In this document: positions 45,491 to 56,325 of the stretch, piece by piece | How the letters are laid out: every line of letters starts with the position of its first letter | How positions within the stretch are numbered: position 1 is the stretch's first letter | Assembly: GCA_963725145.1 (NCBI GenBank) | Contig: CAVRXL010000012.1 | Location: 1,364,001-1,428,000 of the forward strand | Source of the DNA: DATAEE01 sp963725145 | GTDB lineage: Bacteria; Acidobacteriota; Vicinamibacteria; Vicinamibacterales; 2-12-FULL-66-21 | Reading direction: 5' to 3' | DNA: 64,000 nt | The notes under the pieces: generated by a model | What the model saw: the letters and a program-made list of their open reading frames with translations, nothing else | The model's database searches: none | What the model was told of the DNA's origin: nothing | Program-made: the position numbers and the translations under genes

Positions 45491-45519
45491 GGCACGCCCG
45501 ACCTGAAGGTCGGGCCTAC
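45491..45519. repeat. REP-like palindrome, family A (inverted)
   Basis: GGCACGCCCGACCTGAAGGT followed by CGGGCCTAC, between two convergent genes (stops at 45486 and 45526). Confidence 0.85.
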
Positions 45520-45525
45520 ACCGTC

Positions 45526-46953
45526 TCAGAAGCTCGACACCTTTTTCTTTTCTGGCAGCGGGTGCTCGCGCAGGAACTGCTCGGCGAGCTCGCCGATCCG
45601 GCGGCCGATCTCGATCGCTGAGAGGTTGCCGAACTTCTCGCGGAACTTCGCCATCGGCACGACCGCCTTGGCGAGCGCCCGGTGCCCCCCCGCGCTGCCG
45701 AGGTCCGCGAAGACCTTCTTGACGAACTCGCCGGCGTTCCTCGAGTAGCCGAGGTTGCGGACGCTCACGATGAGCGTGTCGCCCACCGTGCCCGAGATGA
45801 TCGTCCACTTGACGTCTTCGAGCTGGAGGAAGAAGTCGGCCGTGTAGGTGATGAAGTCCTCGCGCGGCGCTTCGCCAATGAACGCCGAAAACACCTGCTC
45901 GCCCATCGTCCCGCACTCGGTCGCGCGCACGACGAACTTCAGGCGGTCCAGCGTGATTTCAGACCCTTCCATCTTCCGGATGAGCGCGGCATCCGCGAGG
46001 GGGTACAGGTAAGTGAACGCTTCGAGGTCCGATCGGTTCGTGTGGCGTGAGAAGAAGAGCGTGTCGGACTTGATCGCATAGAGCATCGCGGTCGCCGTGC
46101 GCTCCGAGATGTCGACGTCAACGGCGCGCAGGTGCTCGGTGAGGATGGTGCATGTCGAGCCGTAGTCGGCCCGGATGTCTTTGAAGACCGCGCTGTAGCC
46201 CGGCTGCTCCGGGTGATGATCGATCACGAGGTCCACCCTGTCGAGCAGCCCGGGAAAGTAATGCGGCTGAACGTCGACGGTCGCGATCCGCTCGAACTCG
46301 GCGAGCGAGGAGGGGGACAGCTGTTCGACGTGGATGTCGAGCAGGTTCGCCATCCGCAGGTTCTCCGGCCGCGTCACCCCCTGCATCGTCCCGATGATCG
46401 CCGTCACCTTGGTCCGGCGCAGGAGGCTGCGGAGCGCCAGCCCGCTGCCGAGCGCGTCGGGGTCCGGGTCGTTGTGCAGCAGAATCAGGACGCGGTCCGC
46501 GTCGGCAAAGTACCGCTGGTACTGCTGGACCTTGGCGCGTGTCAGCGCGCGGTTGAGCTCGGCCGTCAGCGTCGGCCTGACGAGCTCGCCCATCTCCACG
46601 TCGGTCACGTCCGGGAACTCGTCCCGGTAGTCCTCCGGCTCCCGGTCCGATTTCACCCCCGCCCGGAGGACATAGATGAGCGTTCCGCCGGCATCGCGGA
46701 TCGCGCCCAGGATCTTCCGCAGGTTACGCTTGCCGTTGTCTTCGACGATGACGCAGGTGTTCGGGGAGAGATCGGCCTTGAGGTAGGTGTCGACGCGGCG
46801 GAGATCACCGGCTGTGATCGAAACGCCTTCCTCGTGCAACCGACGCGCGAGGGGGCGACTGTCGACCAGGAACTCGAGCTCGAAGCCGGGCGCCAGAACG
46901 TCCTCGAGCGTTCGAATAACGAGCTCGTCCTGGCAGATGGCGAGCGCCCTCAT
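45526..46953 (-). CDS. DHH/DHHA1 phosphoesterase with N-terminal RCK/TrkA-N-like domain
   Basis: A 475-aa protein. Residues ~1-130 resemble a nucleotide-binding TrkA-N/RCK fold (MRALAICQDELVIRTLEDVL; CVIVEDNGKRNLRKILGAI). From about 150 comes a DHH phosphoesterase (VLILLHNDPDPDALGSGLAL; VDLVIDHHPEQPGYSAV), and the C-terminal DHHA1 part has GSAGGHRALAKAVVPM. The NrnA-like core suggests hydrolysis of nano-RNA, pAp or cyclic dinucleotide products. The fused sensor-like domain suggests ligand control. The ATG at 46953 was chosen because a minus-strand TATAAT (46972-46967) lies just upstream; earlier in-frame sequence is shadow. Confidence 0.85.
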   Translation of the reverse strand: MRALAICQDELVIRTLEDVLAPGFELEFLVDSRPLARRLHEEGVSITAGDLRRVDTYLKADLSPNTCVIVEDNGKRNLRKILGAIRDAGGTLIYVLRAGVKSDREPEDYRDEFPDVTDVEMGELVRPTLTAELNRALTRAKVQQYQRYFADADRVLILLHNDPDPDALGSGLALRSLLRRTKVTAIIGTMQGVTRPENLRMANLLDIHVEQLSPSSLAEFERIATVDVQPHYFPGLLDRVDLVIDHHPEQPGYSAVFKDIRADYGSTCTILTEHLRAVDVDISERTATAMLYAIKSDTLFFSRHTNRSDLEAFTYLYPLADAALIRKMEGSEITLDRLKFVVRATECGTMGEQVFSAFIGEAPREDFITYTADFFLQLEDVKWTIISGTVGDTLIVSVRNLGYSRNAGEFVKKVFADLGSAGGHRALAKAVVPMAKFREKFGNLSAIEIGRRIGELAEQFLREHPLPEKKKVSSF

Positions 46954-46965
46954 CTGCGAACCCCG

Positions 46966-46972
46966 TATTATA
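46966..46972. promoter_or_regulatory. Divergent -10 boxes between the DHH gene and the outer-membrane protein gene
   Basis: The minus strand carries a perfect TATAAT (46972-46967), 13 bases before the DHH ATG. The plus strand carries TATTAT (46966-46971), 8 bases before the ATG at 46980. The start codons are only 26 bases apart, so both messages should be leaderless or nearly so. Confidence 0.6.
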
Positions 46973-46979
46973 CCGTAAG

Positions 46980-49392
46980 ATGCCGGTTGCCCTCGCCGCG
47001 CTCGTGACGGCGCTGTCCCTCGAAGCGGCCGACCATCTTCTGGCCCACCCCGGCGCGGTGCCTCCCGGAGCGCGTGTCGCGCTCGTCGTATCGACCGATC
47101 GCGCCGAGCAGTCGCTCGATCCTGCGGCGCGGTTGGCTGCCGCGGGCGCACATGTGACGATCGTCGTGGAATCCCCGCACGCGGCGGGCGCCGCCGCGGC
47201 GCTCGAGCTGAAGCGCGCGCTGACGGCGCTTCGCGGCAATGCCCCCGACGTTTCGCTGGGGGTCATCATCCCCTGGTCCCGCCTGTCGCTCCTGGTCGAC
47301 CACGGCCTCCCCGCGTACATCGACGTGGCCGTGATCGCCGACGCCGACCGATCGCGCATCGAGGACGGCCCGCGCGGCGCTCTCCCTCGCGATCTGGACG
47401 GACGAGACGATGCCCGCCGACGGCGCGGAAGCCAGCCTCCGCGAGCTCGCACGCGTGAGCTCGGACGCCGTGCTCATCCGTCCCGACACCGACGCGCGGG
47501 GAGCGTGGCTGCTCGCGGCCGCTTCGCGGCTGAACGAGGCGCCTGTATCGGACGTGTCCGAATCGGTCACCGTCGTCGGCGCGCGCCGCCTGTCGGCCGG
47601 AGAAATCGTCGCCCGACATCAAGGCCATGCGGCCCGTCAACGCCGGCTCGTTCAGTCGCTCATCTCCAGCGGACATCTGCGTGTGACCTTCGAGGCGCCT
47701 GGCTTCAGCGCGCCGATCGTGATCGAATCCGAGGCCACCGTCTTCACCGGCGGCGCCGCCACCGAATTCGCGTACCGTCGAATTCGCGTCAACGGCCTCG
47801 AGTTCGACGGCAACCAGGTGCCGCGCCTGCCGATCATCGAGCCAGAACGTGTCGCCGCTCCGCCCCTCGAGATCGCGCTGACCCCTGCCTATCGATACGA
47901 GCTGGAAGGCGTCGTGGATGTCGATGCGCAGCCCGGCCGACCGGCGGCGCGACGTTTCGTCATCGCCTTCGAACCCCGCGACAAGCGACAGTCCCTTTAC
48001 CGCGGCCGAGCCTGGATAGACGCGTCGACCTTCGCGCTCGTCCGGCTGGAGGCGGCGCAGACGAACCTGCGCGGTTCGGTCGTGTCATCGGAACAGATAG
48101 ATGACTACGCGCCAGTGACAGCCTCGTCGGGGAATGAGGTCTGGCTGCTGAAGCGATCGGACACGCGTCAGTTGTATGAAGGCGCCGGGTTCAGGACGCC
48201 GATCCGGCGGCTGCTCGTCCTGAGCCGTCACGACGTGAACCCGCCGGATTACACGACCCTCCGGGCGGCCGTGCATGCGTCCGACGCCGTCGTGATGCGG
48301 GACACCCCGGACGGCCATCGCTACTTGAAGCCGGGCGCGGGAAGAGAGGAGTCGGGAACGCGAAGCGAGGTCACGGCTGCGACGCGCGTGCCGACGGTGG
48401 TCGCCGGCGTGCTCGTGGATCCGAACATCTCGCGGCCGCTGCCGTTTGCCGGTTTGAACTACGCCGACTTCGACCTCTTCGGCACGGGCACCCAGTTCAA
48501 CGGGTTCTTCGGCGGCACGTACGGTCAGGCCGCCTGGAGCGTGCCGTCGGTCAGAGGCTCTCGGTGGCAGCTTGCCGGGAGCGCGTTTCTCGTGCTCGCC
48601 CGCTATCACGACCGTGCGTTCGTCGAGGGGCGGGAGCGTTACGACGAGAACCTGCTTCAGCGGCCGGCGCACGCCGACGTGGCGATCGTCCGGCCGCTCG
48701 CGCCCCGTGTGGCGCTGCGAGTCGGCTACGACCTCGCGCACACGAGCTTCGATCGGGCGGAATCCACCGACTCCGCCTTTCAAGTCCCCGCGTCTCAATG
48801 GGCGCACGGGTTCCGAGTGGAGCTGCACGCGCAGCGGTACGGCTGGACCTTTGGAGGCTGGTGGAGTCCCGCGAAGCGAGTTGGCTGGAGACCGTGGGGC
48901 CCGGGCGCCGCCGGCGAACCTGACAGGCCCGCCCTCCCGTTGTCGCCCGCCGGTTTCCAGCGGTGGGGCGCAACCGCTGGTCGGACGATGCTGCTCTCGC
49001 GAGTGCTGACCGGACGCGTGGAGGCCGCGTACATGGACGGTCGCGGCCTCGATCGTTTCAGCCGGTATGCGTTCGGGACGTTCGACAACCGGCTCAAGGG
49101 GTACCCATCGGCCAGCGTGCGTTTCGATCGGGGCGGCATCGCGCGGACGGCCCTGGCCTGGCAGGCCGGCCCACGCCTGCGGCTCGACGGGTTCTTCGAC
49201 GCGGCGCTTGTTCACGATCGCGGCCTTGACCGTCGCGGCCGCGGCTACGCGGGCATCGGCGCCGCCGTCGAGACGGCGCTGCCGTTTGGCCTGCTCGGTG
49301 GTGTCGAGTGGGGGTACGGCTTTCAGGGCGTGAACGCCGACGGCTCGGTCGGCACTCATGTGGTGCGCGTCACGACGTTCAAGATCTTCTGA
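46980..49392 (+). CDS. Putative outer-membrane beta-barrel protein, frameshifted
   Basis: Two overlapping frames make one plausible protein of ~803 aa. Frame one runs from ATG 46980 (MPVALAALVTALSLEAADHL) through normal-looking sequence to about 47364 (YIDVAVIADADRSRIED) and then turns Arg-rich. Frame two takes over (ALSLAIWTDETMPADGAEAS) to the stop at 49392. A single extra base around 47364-47380 explains the break. The second half has alternating aromatic beta-strand patterns and ends in phenylalanine (VVRVTTFKIF), typical of an outer-membrane barrel. No family is recognised. If the break is real, the N-terminal part is a separate fragment. Confidence 0.7.
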
Positions 49393-49411
49393 CGTCAGGA
49401 ATCCAGTTAGA

Positions 49412-50263
49412 ATGCCTTCCCAAGCCACCGACATGACTTACGGTTCCGGATCTCAGATGCCGTATCGCGATCTCCGACCCATTCCGGGGGTCGAGCGCCT
49501 CTTCGAGCGTTTCATGGGCGACCTGGCCGAGCGGCTGGACGACTCGGCTCTGGACCGGAACGACACCTGCCGTGATGCGATCGCGCAGATTTACGGTGTC
49601 CGGCTGCTGGACGGATGGGTCGAGGACGACTCGATTCCGCTCGGCACGCGCGCCATGTACGGGTCTTTCGACCCGCGCAACATCACGCTCGAGCCCGAGT
49701 ATTACGCCGACGTCGATCCCGTGAAGTACTCGCGGGTCAAGCCGCTGACCTGGCTCTGGATCATGTTCGACCGGTCGCCGCTCGGGCAGAACGCGTGGCT
49801 GGGGCATCGCCTGCGCCGGCTGCTCGCGGAGCGGATGTTCAAGCGATGCGGCAAGAACGTCAAAATCTGGCACTTCGTCGAGTTCTCCTACGGGTACAAT
49901 CTCTCCGTGGGGGATGACGTCGTCGTGCACCGCGGCGTGCTGCTCGACGATCGCGGGGAGATCGAGCTCGGCAACCGCGTCAGCATCTCCGACTGGGCGA
50001 ACGTCTACTCGCACACGCACGACATCAACGACATCAGCAAGGTCTTCCTCAAAAAGACGACGATCAAGGATCACGCGCGCATCACCTATCACGCCACCGT
50101 GCTGGCGGGGACGACGGTCGGGAAGGACGCGATGGTGGGGACGATGGCGCTGGCGACCAAGGACGCGCCGGAGTTCCACGTCAGCGTGGGCATTCCGGCG
50201 CGGCCCGTGCGTGCCAAGGATCGGCCATGTCCGTATTGCGAAAAGGAAGCGCAAGCGCGCTAA
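49412..50263 (+). CDS. Hexapeptide-repeat (left-handed beta-helix) acyltransferase
   Basis: A ~283-aa protein with an alpha-helical N-terminal half (VERLFERFMGDLAERLDDSA; GLDRSPLGQNAW-type region) and a C-terminal LbH domain: NLSVGDDVVVHRGVLLDDRG, IELGNRVSISDWANVYSHTH, TTIKDHARITYHATVLAGTT, VGKDAMVGTMALATKD. The likely catalytic His is in the YSHTHDIND loop, as in maltose/galactoside acetyltransferases. It ends with PCPYCEKEAQAR. Three in-frame ATGs (49412, 49433, 49457) are possible; a TAGAAT at 49408-49413 would favour 49433. It overlaps the next gene by 37 bases. The acceptor is unknown. Confidence 0.8.
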   Translation: MPSQATDMTYGSGSQMPYRDLRPIPGVERLFERFMGDLAERLDDSALDRNDTCRDAIAQIYGVRLLDGWVEDDSIPLGTRAMYGSFDPRNITLEPEYYADVDPVKYSRVKPLTWLWIMFDRSPLGQNAWLGHRLRRLLAERMFKRCGKNVKIWHFVEFSYGYNLSVGDDVVVHRGVLLDDRGEIELGNRVSISDWANVYSHTHDINDISKVFLKKTTIKDHARITYHATVLAGTTVGKDAMVGTMALATKDAPEFHVSVGIPARPVRAKDRPCPYCEKEAQAR

Positions 50264-51171
50264 CCGTCGCCGGCGCCGCGCTCGCCGCCACCCTGGTGGC
50301 GGACGGCGCGCGCGCGCAGCAGGTCTTCCGCAGCGGCATCGATCTGGTCACGTTCGGCGTCACGGTCGTGGACAAGAAAGGGAACCCGATCAGGGGCCTG
50401 ACGGCCGCTGACTTCGAGATCACCGAGGAAGGCCGCGCGCAGTCCATCCGGTACTTCATCGAGGGGGACAAAGGGGACGCGCCGCTCCCGCTCCACATCG
50501 GTCTGCTGTTCGACACCAGCGGCAGCATGGGGGAGGACATCAAGCTGGCGCGGACCGCGGCCGTCAAGTTCATCCAGAGGCTGCCCCATGCCGAAGACGT
50601 GACGCTGGTGGACTTCGATACCGAGGTGCGCGTCGCGCGGTACTCGCAGGCGGAGCTGCCGCGGCTCATCGAGCGGATCCGGCTGCGGAAGCCGGATGGG
50701 TGGACGGCGCTCTACGACGCCGTGGGTATTTACATGAACGGCGCCCAGGATCAGGACGGCCGCAAAGTGCTCGTCCTGTACACCGACGGCGGCGACACCC
50801 GCAGTTCGGTGAGCTGGGGTGACGTCATCGACATGCTCAAGGCCTCGGATGTCACCGTGTACTCCATCGGGTTTCTCGAGCACCAGTCGCCGTCGAGCCG
50901 GTCGGATCAGCGGATGCGGCTCGAGCAGATGGCGAGAACGACGGGCGGCACGGCGCACTTTCCGTACTCGGCGGAGCAGCTCGAGGCGGTGTACGACAAG
51001 ATCGTCGACGAGCTCTCCGCCCGCTACACGGTCGGCTATCTCTCGACGAACGAGCGCGCCGACGGCCACTGGCGCGACGTGAAGATCCGTGTGAAGCGTC
51101 CCGACCTCAAGGACTTCAAGATCCGGACTCGCGCGGGATACTTTGCGCCGTATCGCGAATCCAGCAGGTAG
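50227..51171 (+). CDS. Exported VWFA-domain protein (acidobacterial type)
   Basis: A 314-aa protein with signal peptide (ALTVAGAALAATLVADGARA), then a beta-rich pre-domain (FRSGIDLVTFGVTVVDKKGN; LTAADFEITEEG) and a von Willebrand A domain with a complete MIDAS start DTSGSMG, plus threonine and aspartate positions (DGWTALYDAV; VLYTDGGDTRSSVS). It matches the architecture of the VWFA-related family that is expanded in acidobacteria, whose role is unknown; metal-dependent protein binding is likely. It overlaps the acyltransferase gene by 37 bases. The stop TAG lies in GTAGGCCCGAACC, the start of a tandem repeat. Confidence 0.88.
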   Translation: MSVLRKGSASALTVAGAALAATLVADGARAQQVFRSGIDLVTFGVTVVDKKGNPIRGLTAADFEITEEGRAQSIRYFIEGDKGDAPLPLHIGLLFDTSGSMGEDIKLARTAAVKFIQRLPHAEDVTLVDFDTEVRVARYSQAELPRLIERIRLRKPDGWTALYDAVGIYMNGAQDQDGRKVLVLYTDGGDTRSSVSWGDVIDMLKASDVTVYSIGFLEHQSPSSRSDQRMRLEQMARTTGGTAHFPYSAEQLEAVYDKIVDELSARYTVGYLSTNERADGHWRDVKIRVKRPDLKDFKIRTRAGYFAPYRESSR

Positions 51172-51172
51172 G

Positions 51173-51234
51173 CCCGAACCCCCTCGAACCCCCTCGAACC
51201 CATTCGAACCCATTCGAACCCCCTCGAACCCTGT
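51173..51234. repeat. 10-base tandem repeat (CGAACCCCCT units) before uvrB
   Basis: Six copies of CGAACC spaced exactly 10 bases apart, with the intervening tetramer CCCT or CATT. It occupies the position of the -35 region of uvrB. The unit length equals about one DNA helical turn, so a protein binding each CGAACC would line up on one face. Confidence 0.85.
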
Positions 51235-51236
51235 GG

Positions 51237-51242
51237 TACGAT
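51237..51242 (+). promoter_or_regulatory. Candidate extended -10 of uvrB
   Basis: TGGTACGAT: TACGAT with a TGG extension, ending 12 bases before the uvrB ATG (51255). The region upstream is the CGAACC tandem array. Confidence 0.45.
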
Positions 51243-51254
51243 GTCCTGTTAAAA

Positions 51255-53273
<2,019 letters not shown>

Positions 53274-54047
53274 GTGTTCCGACTCGCCGAGCAGTGGGCG
53301 AAGGCGGCCGTGCTCGAAATGCAGGAGTACATCCGCCTGACCGCCGCGGTCGGACGCGCGCTCGTCACCCGCCCGTTCTACCCGCGCGACATCGTCGAGC
53401 AGTTCGACGAAATTGGCGTCGGCTCGCTGACCGTCGTCCTGTTGACCGGCGCGTTCACCGGCGCCGTCCTCGCGCTGCAGTCCGGGCTGACCCTCGACCA
53501 GTTCGGCGCCCGGTCGATGGTCGGCCGTCTCGTCAGCGCGTCGATGGTCAAGGAGCTCGGACCCGTCCTGACCGCGCTCATGGTCACCGGCCGCGTCGGC
53601 TCCGGCATCGCCGCGGAGTTGGGGTCGATGGTCGTGACCGAGCAGATCAGCGCGCTGCGGGCGCTCGGCACCGACCCGATCCGCAAGCTGGTGCTTCCGC
53701 GCATGCTCGCCGGCCTCATCATGGTTCCGGTTCTGACCGCCATCTCGGTCGGCGTCGGGATGATCGGCGGGGCCCTCGTCAGCATCCTGCAGCTCAAGGT
53801 CGCCTGGAGCGTCTACTGGAACGAGGTCGTGGCGGGGCTCTACATGCAGGACATCTGGATGGGCGTCATCAAGCCCTTCGCGCTCGGCTTCGTCATCGTG
53901 AGCATCGGCTGCCACGTCGGCATGCGCACGACCGGCGGCACGCAGGGCGTCGGCCGCGCCACGACCAACGCCGTCGTCGCCGGGTCGGTGGCCGTGCTCG
54001 CCGTGAACTTCTTCGTGACGAAGCTCCTGATCGTCCTGATGTACTAG
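53274..54047 (+). CDS. mlaE: MCE/Mla lipid-transport permease MlaE
   Basis: A 257-aa inner-membrane permease of the MlaFEDB-type phospholipid ABC transporter. It begins with an amphipathic interfacial helix, then DIVEQFDEIGVGSLTVVLLT, and has the family motif MVKELGPVLTALMVTGRVGSGIAAELGSM and EQISALRALGTDPI. It has five to six hydrophobic helices. It starts with GTG directly after the uvrB stop. The ATPase and MCE protein follow in order, so the transporter core is complete except for MlaB. Confidence 0.93.
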   Translation: MFRLAEQWAKAAVLEMQEYIRLTAAVGRALVTRPFYPRDIVEQFDEIGVGSLTVVLLTGAFTGAVLALQSGLTLDQFGARSMVGRLVSASMVKELGPVLTALMVTGRVGSGIAAELGSMVVTEQISALRALGTDPIRKLVLPRMLAGLIMVPVLTAISVGVGMIGGALVSILQLKVAWSVYWNEVVAGLYMQDIWMGVIKPFALGFVIVSIGCHVGMRTTGGTQGVGRATTNAVVAGSVAVLAVNFFVTKLLIVLMY

Positions 54048-54051
54048 GCGA

Positions 54052-54900
54052 ATGCCATACCGGACGCCAGCGCGCCCGCCGGAGCTGGTCGAAGCGCTCG
54101 GCCCAGGATCGCCGATCATCGTCTTCGACCATGTGACGCTGGCTTTCGACGAGAAGGTGATCCTCGACAGGGTCAGCTTCACGCTGATCAAAGGGCACAC
54201 GAAGCTGATCCTCGGCGCCAGCGGCGCCGGCAAGTCGACGATTCTGAAGCTCATCCTGGGCCTGTTGAAGGCGGACTCGGGCAGAATCTGGGTGAACGGC
54301 GAGCAGATCAACGCGATGAAAGAGGAGCAGTTGATGACGGTGCGCGCCGACCTGGGCATGGTGTTCCAGGAGGGAGCGCTCTTCGACTCGCTGACGGTCC
54401 GCGAGAATGTAGGATACAAGCTGTACGAAGAAACGTCGGCGCCGCTCGAACAGATCGACGGCCGTGTGAAGGAAGTGCTCGGGTTCGTGGGTCTGGGAGA
54501 GTACATCGATCGGATGCCGTCCGAGCTGTCGGGCGGCCAGCGGCGCCGCGTGGCGATCGCCCGCGCAATGGCAGCGAAACCGCGAATCCTGCTCTACGAT
54601 GAGCCGACGACCGGCCTCGATCCGATCACGGCGCTGACGGTCGACGACGAGATCATCAAGCTGCGGGACCTGGAGGGGGTCAGCTCCATCCTGGTCACGC
54701 ACCAGCTGCGAGACGCGTTCCACGTCGCCACCCACGCCGTGGTGCGGGACAACGGCCGCGAGCGGTTCGTCCAGGCGGACCCGAAAAAGGCGGACGAAGC
54801 CGAGTTCCTCATGCTGCGCGACGGGAAGGTCGTCTTCGAAGGGAACGCGTCGGAGCTTCGCGCGTCAAAAGACGAGTACCTCCAGAAGTTTCTCTCGTGA
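54052..54900 (+). CDS. mlaF: MCE/Mla transporter ATP-binding protein MlaF
   Basis: ABC ATPase, 282 aa. Walker A is GASGAGKST, Q-loop VFQEGALFDSL, signature LSGGQRRRVAIARA, Walker B ILLYDEPTTGLDP, and the H-loop His is in LVTHQLRDAF. VFQEGALFDSLTVRENVGYKL is characteristic of the Mla/Ttg2A branch. The C-terminal extension (about residues 240-282) may hold the regulatory helix. It starts four bases after the mlaE stop. Confidence 0.94.
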   Translation: MPYRTPARPPELVEALGPGSPIIVFDHVTLAFDEKVILDRVSFTLIKGHTKLILGASGAGKSTILKLILGLLKADSGRIWVNGEQINAMKEEQLMTVRADLGMVFQEGALFDSLTVRENVGYKLYEETSAPLEQIDGRVKEVLGFVGLGEYIDRMPSELSGGQRRRVAIARAMAAKPRILLYDEPTTGLDPITALTVDDEIIKLRDLEGVSSILVTHQLRDAFHVATHAVVRDNGRERFVQADPKKADEAEFLMLRDGKVVFEGNASELRASKDEYLQKFLS

Positions 54901-54929
54901 GTCGTGGGTGACTGCAGATAACTGTTGAT

Positions 54930-55973
54930 ATGCCGAGAACTCGATCGCTCGCCTGGTCGGAGCTGAAGATTGGTGTGGTGGCCATCGCGGCCGTGGCGCT
55001 CACGGCCGCCCTTGTCCTCGCGGTCGGCGGGCAGGCCGGGTTGTTTTCGTGGCAGCGCATCAAGTTGAGGACGACGTTCGACGATGTGCGCGGGCTGAAG
55101 GAGGGGGCAGTCGTGCGGCTTGCCGGCGTCGAAGTCGGCAAGGTGACCGAGGTCAGTTTCGGGTCGACCGGGGTCGACGTGCTCATGGAAATCAACGACG
55201 ACATGCAGTCGCGCATCACGACCGACTCGACGGCCTCGATCGGCTCCCTCAGCCTCCTCGGGGAGCCCATCATCGACCTCTCGCCGGCGCGAACGGGCAA
55301 GCCAATCGAAGACGGCGGTTTCATCAAGCCCGGCCGGTCGCCGAGCGCCATCTCGGACGTGGCTGCGAGCGCCAACCGCGGCCTCGAGGAAGCGACGAGG
55401 CTCCTTCAGAGCGTCCGGGAAGGGAAGGGAACCATCGGCAAGCTCTTCACCGACGAGCAGCTGTACCGCGAGATCAACGCGTTTGTCGGCGCGGCCGAGA
55501 ATGTGGCGAATCAACTCAACAGCGGCCGCGGGACACTGGGTCGGCTCGTCCAGGATCCAGGCGCGGCCAAGAGCCTCGAGGCGTCTCTCGAGAACCTCGA
55601 GACGATTACGCGCCGGATCAACGCGGGCGAGGGAACCCTGGGGCGGCTGCTAAAGGACGATGCGCTCGCCAAATCGGCCACGTCGGCCATCAGCAATCTC
55701 GATACGCTCACGGGTCAGCTGAACAAAGGCCAGGGCACCGCCGGCAAGCTGCTGAAGGAGGAAGAGCTGTACAACCGCCTGAACTCCCTGGCAGGTCGGA
55801 TCGACTCCCTGACGAAGGCGTTGAACGACGGAGAAGGCACGGCCGGCAGACTGCTGCGCGACAAGCAGTTGTATGAGAACATGAATGCCGCGGCCGCCGA
55901 GCTGCGCGGGCTCGTCGCGGACATCCGGAAGGATCCGAAGAAGTACCTGAACGTGAGGGTGAGTATCTTTTAG
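54930..55973 (+). CDS. mlaD: MCE-domain substrate-binding protein MlaD-like with a repeat tail
   Basis: A 347-aa protein: one N-terminal transmembrane helix (LKIGVVAIAAVALTAALVLA) and an MCE domain (residues ~35-120: GLKEGAVVRLAGVEVGKVTE ... SIGSLSLLGEPIIDL). Then come five copies of a ~35-residue repeat starting G-x-G-T-x-G-x-L (GKGTIGKLFTDEQLY, GRGTLGRLVQD, GEGTLGRLLKDDAL, GQGTAGKLLKEEELY, GEGTAGRLLRDKQLY). The tail should form a long periplasmic helix bundle or needle that extends the lipid channel. It is the last core gene of the mla set, before a repeat and YtxH. Confidence 0.9.
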   Translation: MPRTRSLAWSELKIGVVAIAAVALTAALVLAVGGQAGLFSWQRIKLRTTFDDVRGLKEGAVVRLAGVEVGKVTEVSFGSTGVDVLMEINDDMQSRITTDSTASIGSLSLLGEPIIDLSPARTGKPIEDGGFIKPGRSPSAISDVAASANRGLEEATRLLQSVREGKGTIGKLFTDEQLYREINAFVGAAENVANQLNSGRGTLGRLVQDPGAAKSLEASLENLETITRRINAGEGTLGRLLKDDALAKSATSAISNLDTLTGQLNKGQGTAGKLLKEEELYNRLNSLAGRIDSLTKALNDGEGTAGRLLRDKQLYENMNAAAAELRGLVADIRKDPKKYLNVRVSIF

Positions 55974-55974
55974 C

Positions 55975-56075
55975 TGTCAGGCACTGGGCACTAGGCAATA
56001 GGCACTCTACACAGAAGCAAGCAGGTCTGGCATCTCTTAGCGGAGTGCCTAGTGCCTAGTCCCTAGTGCCTGCAG
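55975..56075. repeat. Inverted repeat of GGCACTAGGC type
   Basis: The left arm GGCACTGGGCACTAGGCAAT (55981-56004) and right arm GTGCCTAGTGCCTAGTCCCT (56045-56070) are complementary over much of their length, forming a hairpin between mlaD and the YtxH gene. Confidence 0.75.
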
Positions 56076-56085
56076 GGAGACAGAG

Positions 56086-56325
56086 ATGGCCAGAGACGAT
56101 GGGGGCGGGAGCGTCGTCGCGGCGTTCCTGATCGGGGCGATTACCGGAGCGGCCGTGGCGCTGCTGATAGCCCCGGCCACGGGCGAGGAGATGCGCCGCA
56201 TGCTCGGCCAGAAGGCGCGCGAGGGGGCCGACAAGGCGTCCGAAAAGGGGCGCGAGCTGTACGACCGCGGCCGCGAGGCGTACTCCCGCGCCCGTCCCCG
56301 GGACAAGATGAAGGAGCCGGTGTGA
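56086..56325 (+). CDS. YtxH-domain small membrane protein
   Basis: A 79-aa protein: GGGSVVAAFLIGAITGAAVALLIAP is the typical YtxH transmembrane helix ending in AP, followed by TGEEMRRMLGQKAREGADKA and a charged helical tail. The function of the family is unclear (general stress association). ATG at 56086 has a GGGAGA site. Its TGA overlaps the GTG of the next gene. Confidence 0.82.
   Translation: MARDDGGGSVVAAFLIGAITGAAVALLIAPATGEEMRRMLGQKAREGADKASEKGRELYDRGREAYSRARPRDKMKEPV

Noticed and set aside
51173..51234. CRISPR array
   Set aside because: The repeat unit is 10 bases with no unique spacers, and there are no cas genes nearby. The arrays at 9159 and 34013 fail for the same reason.
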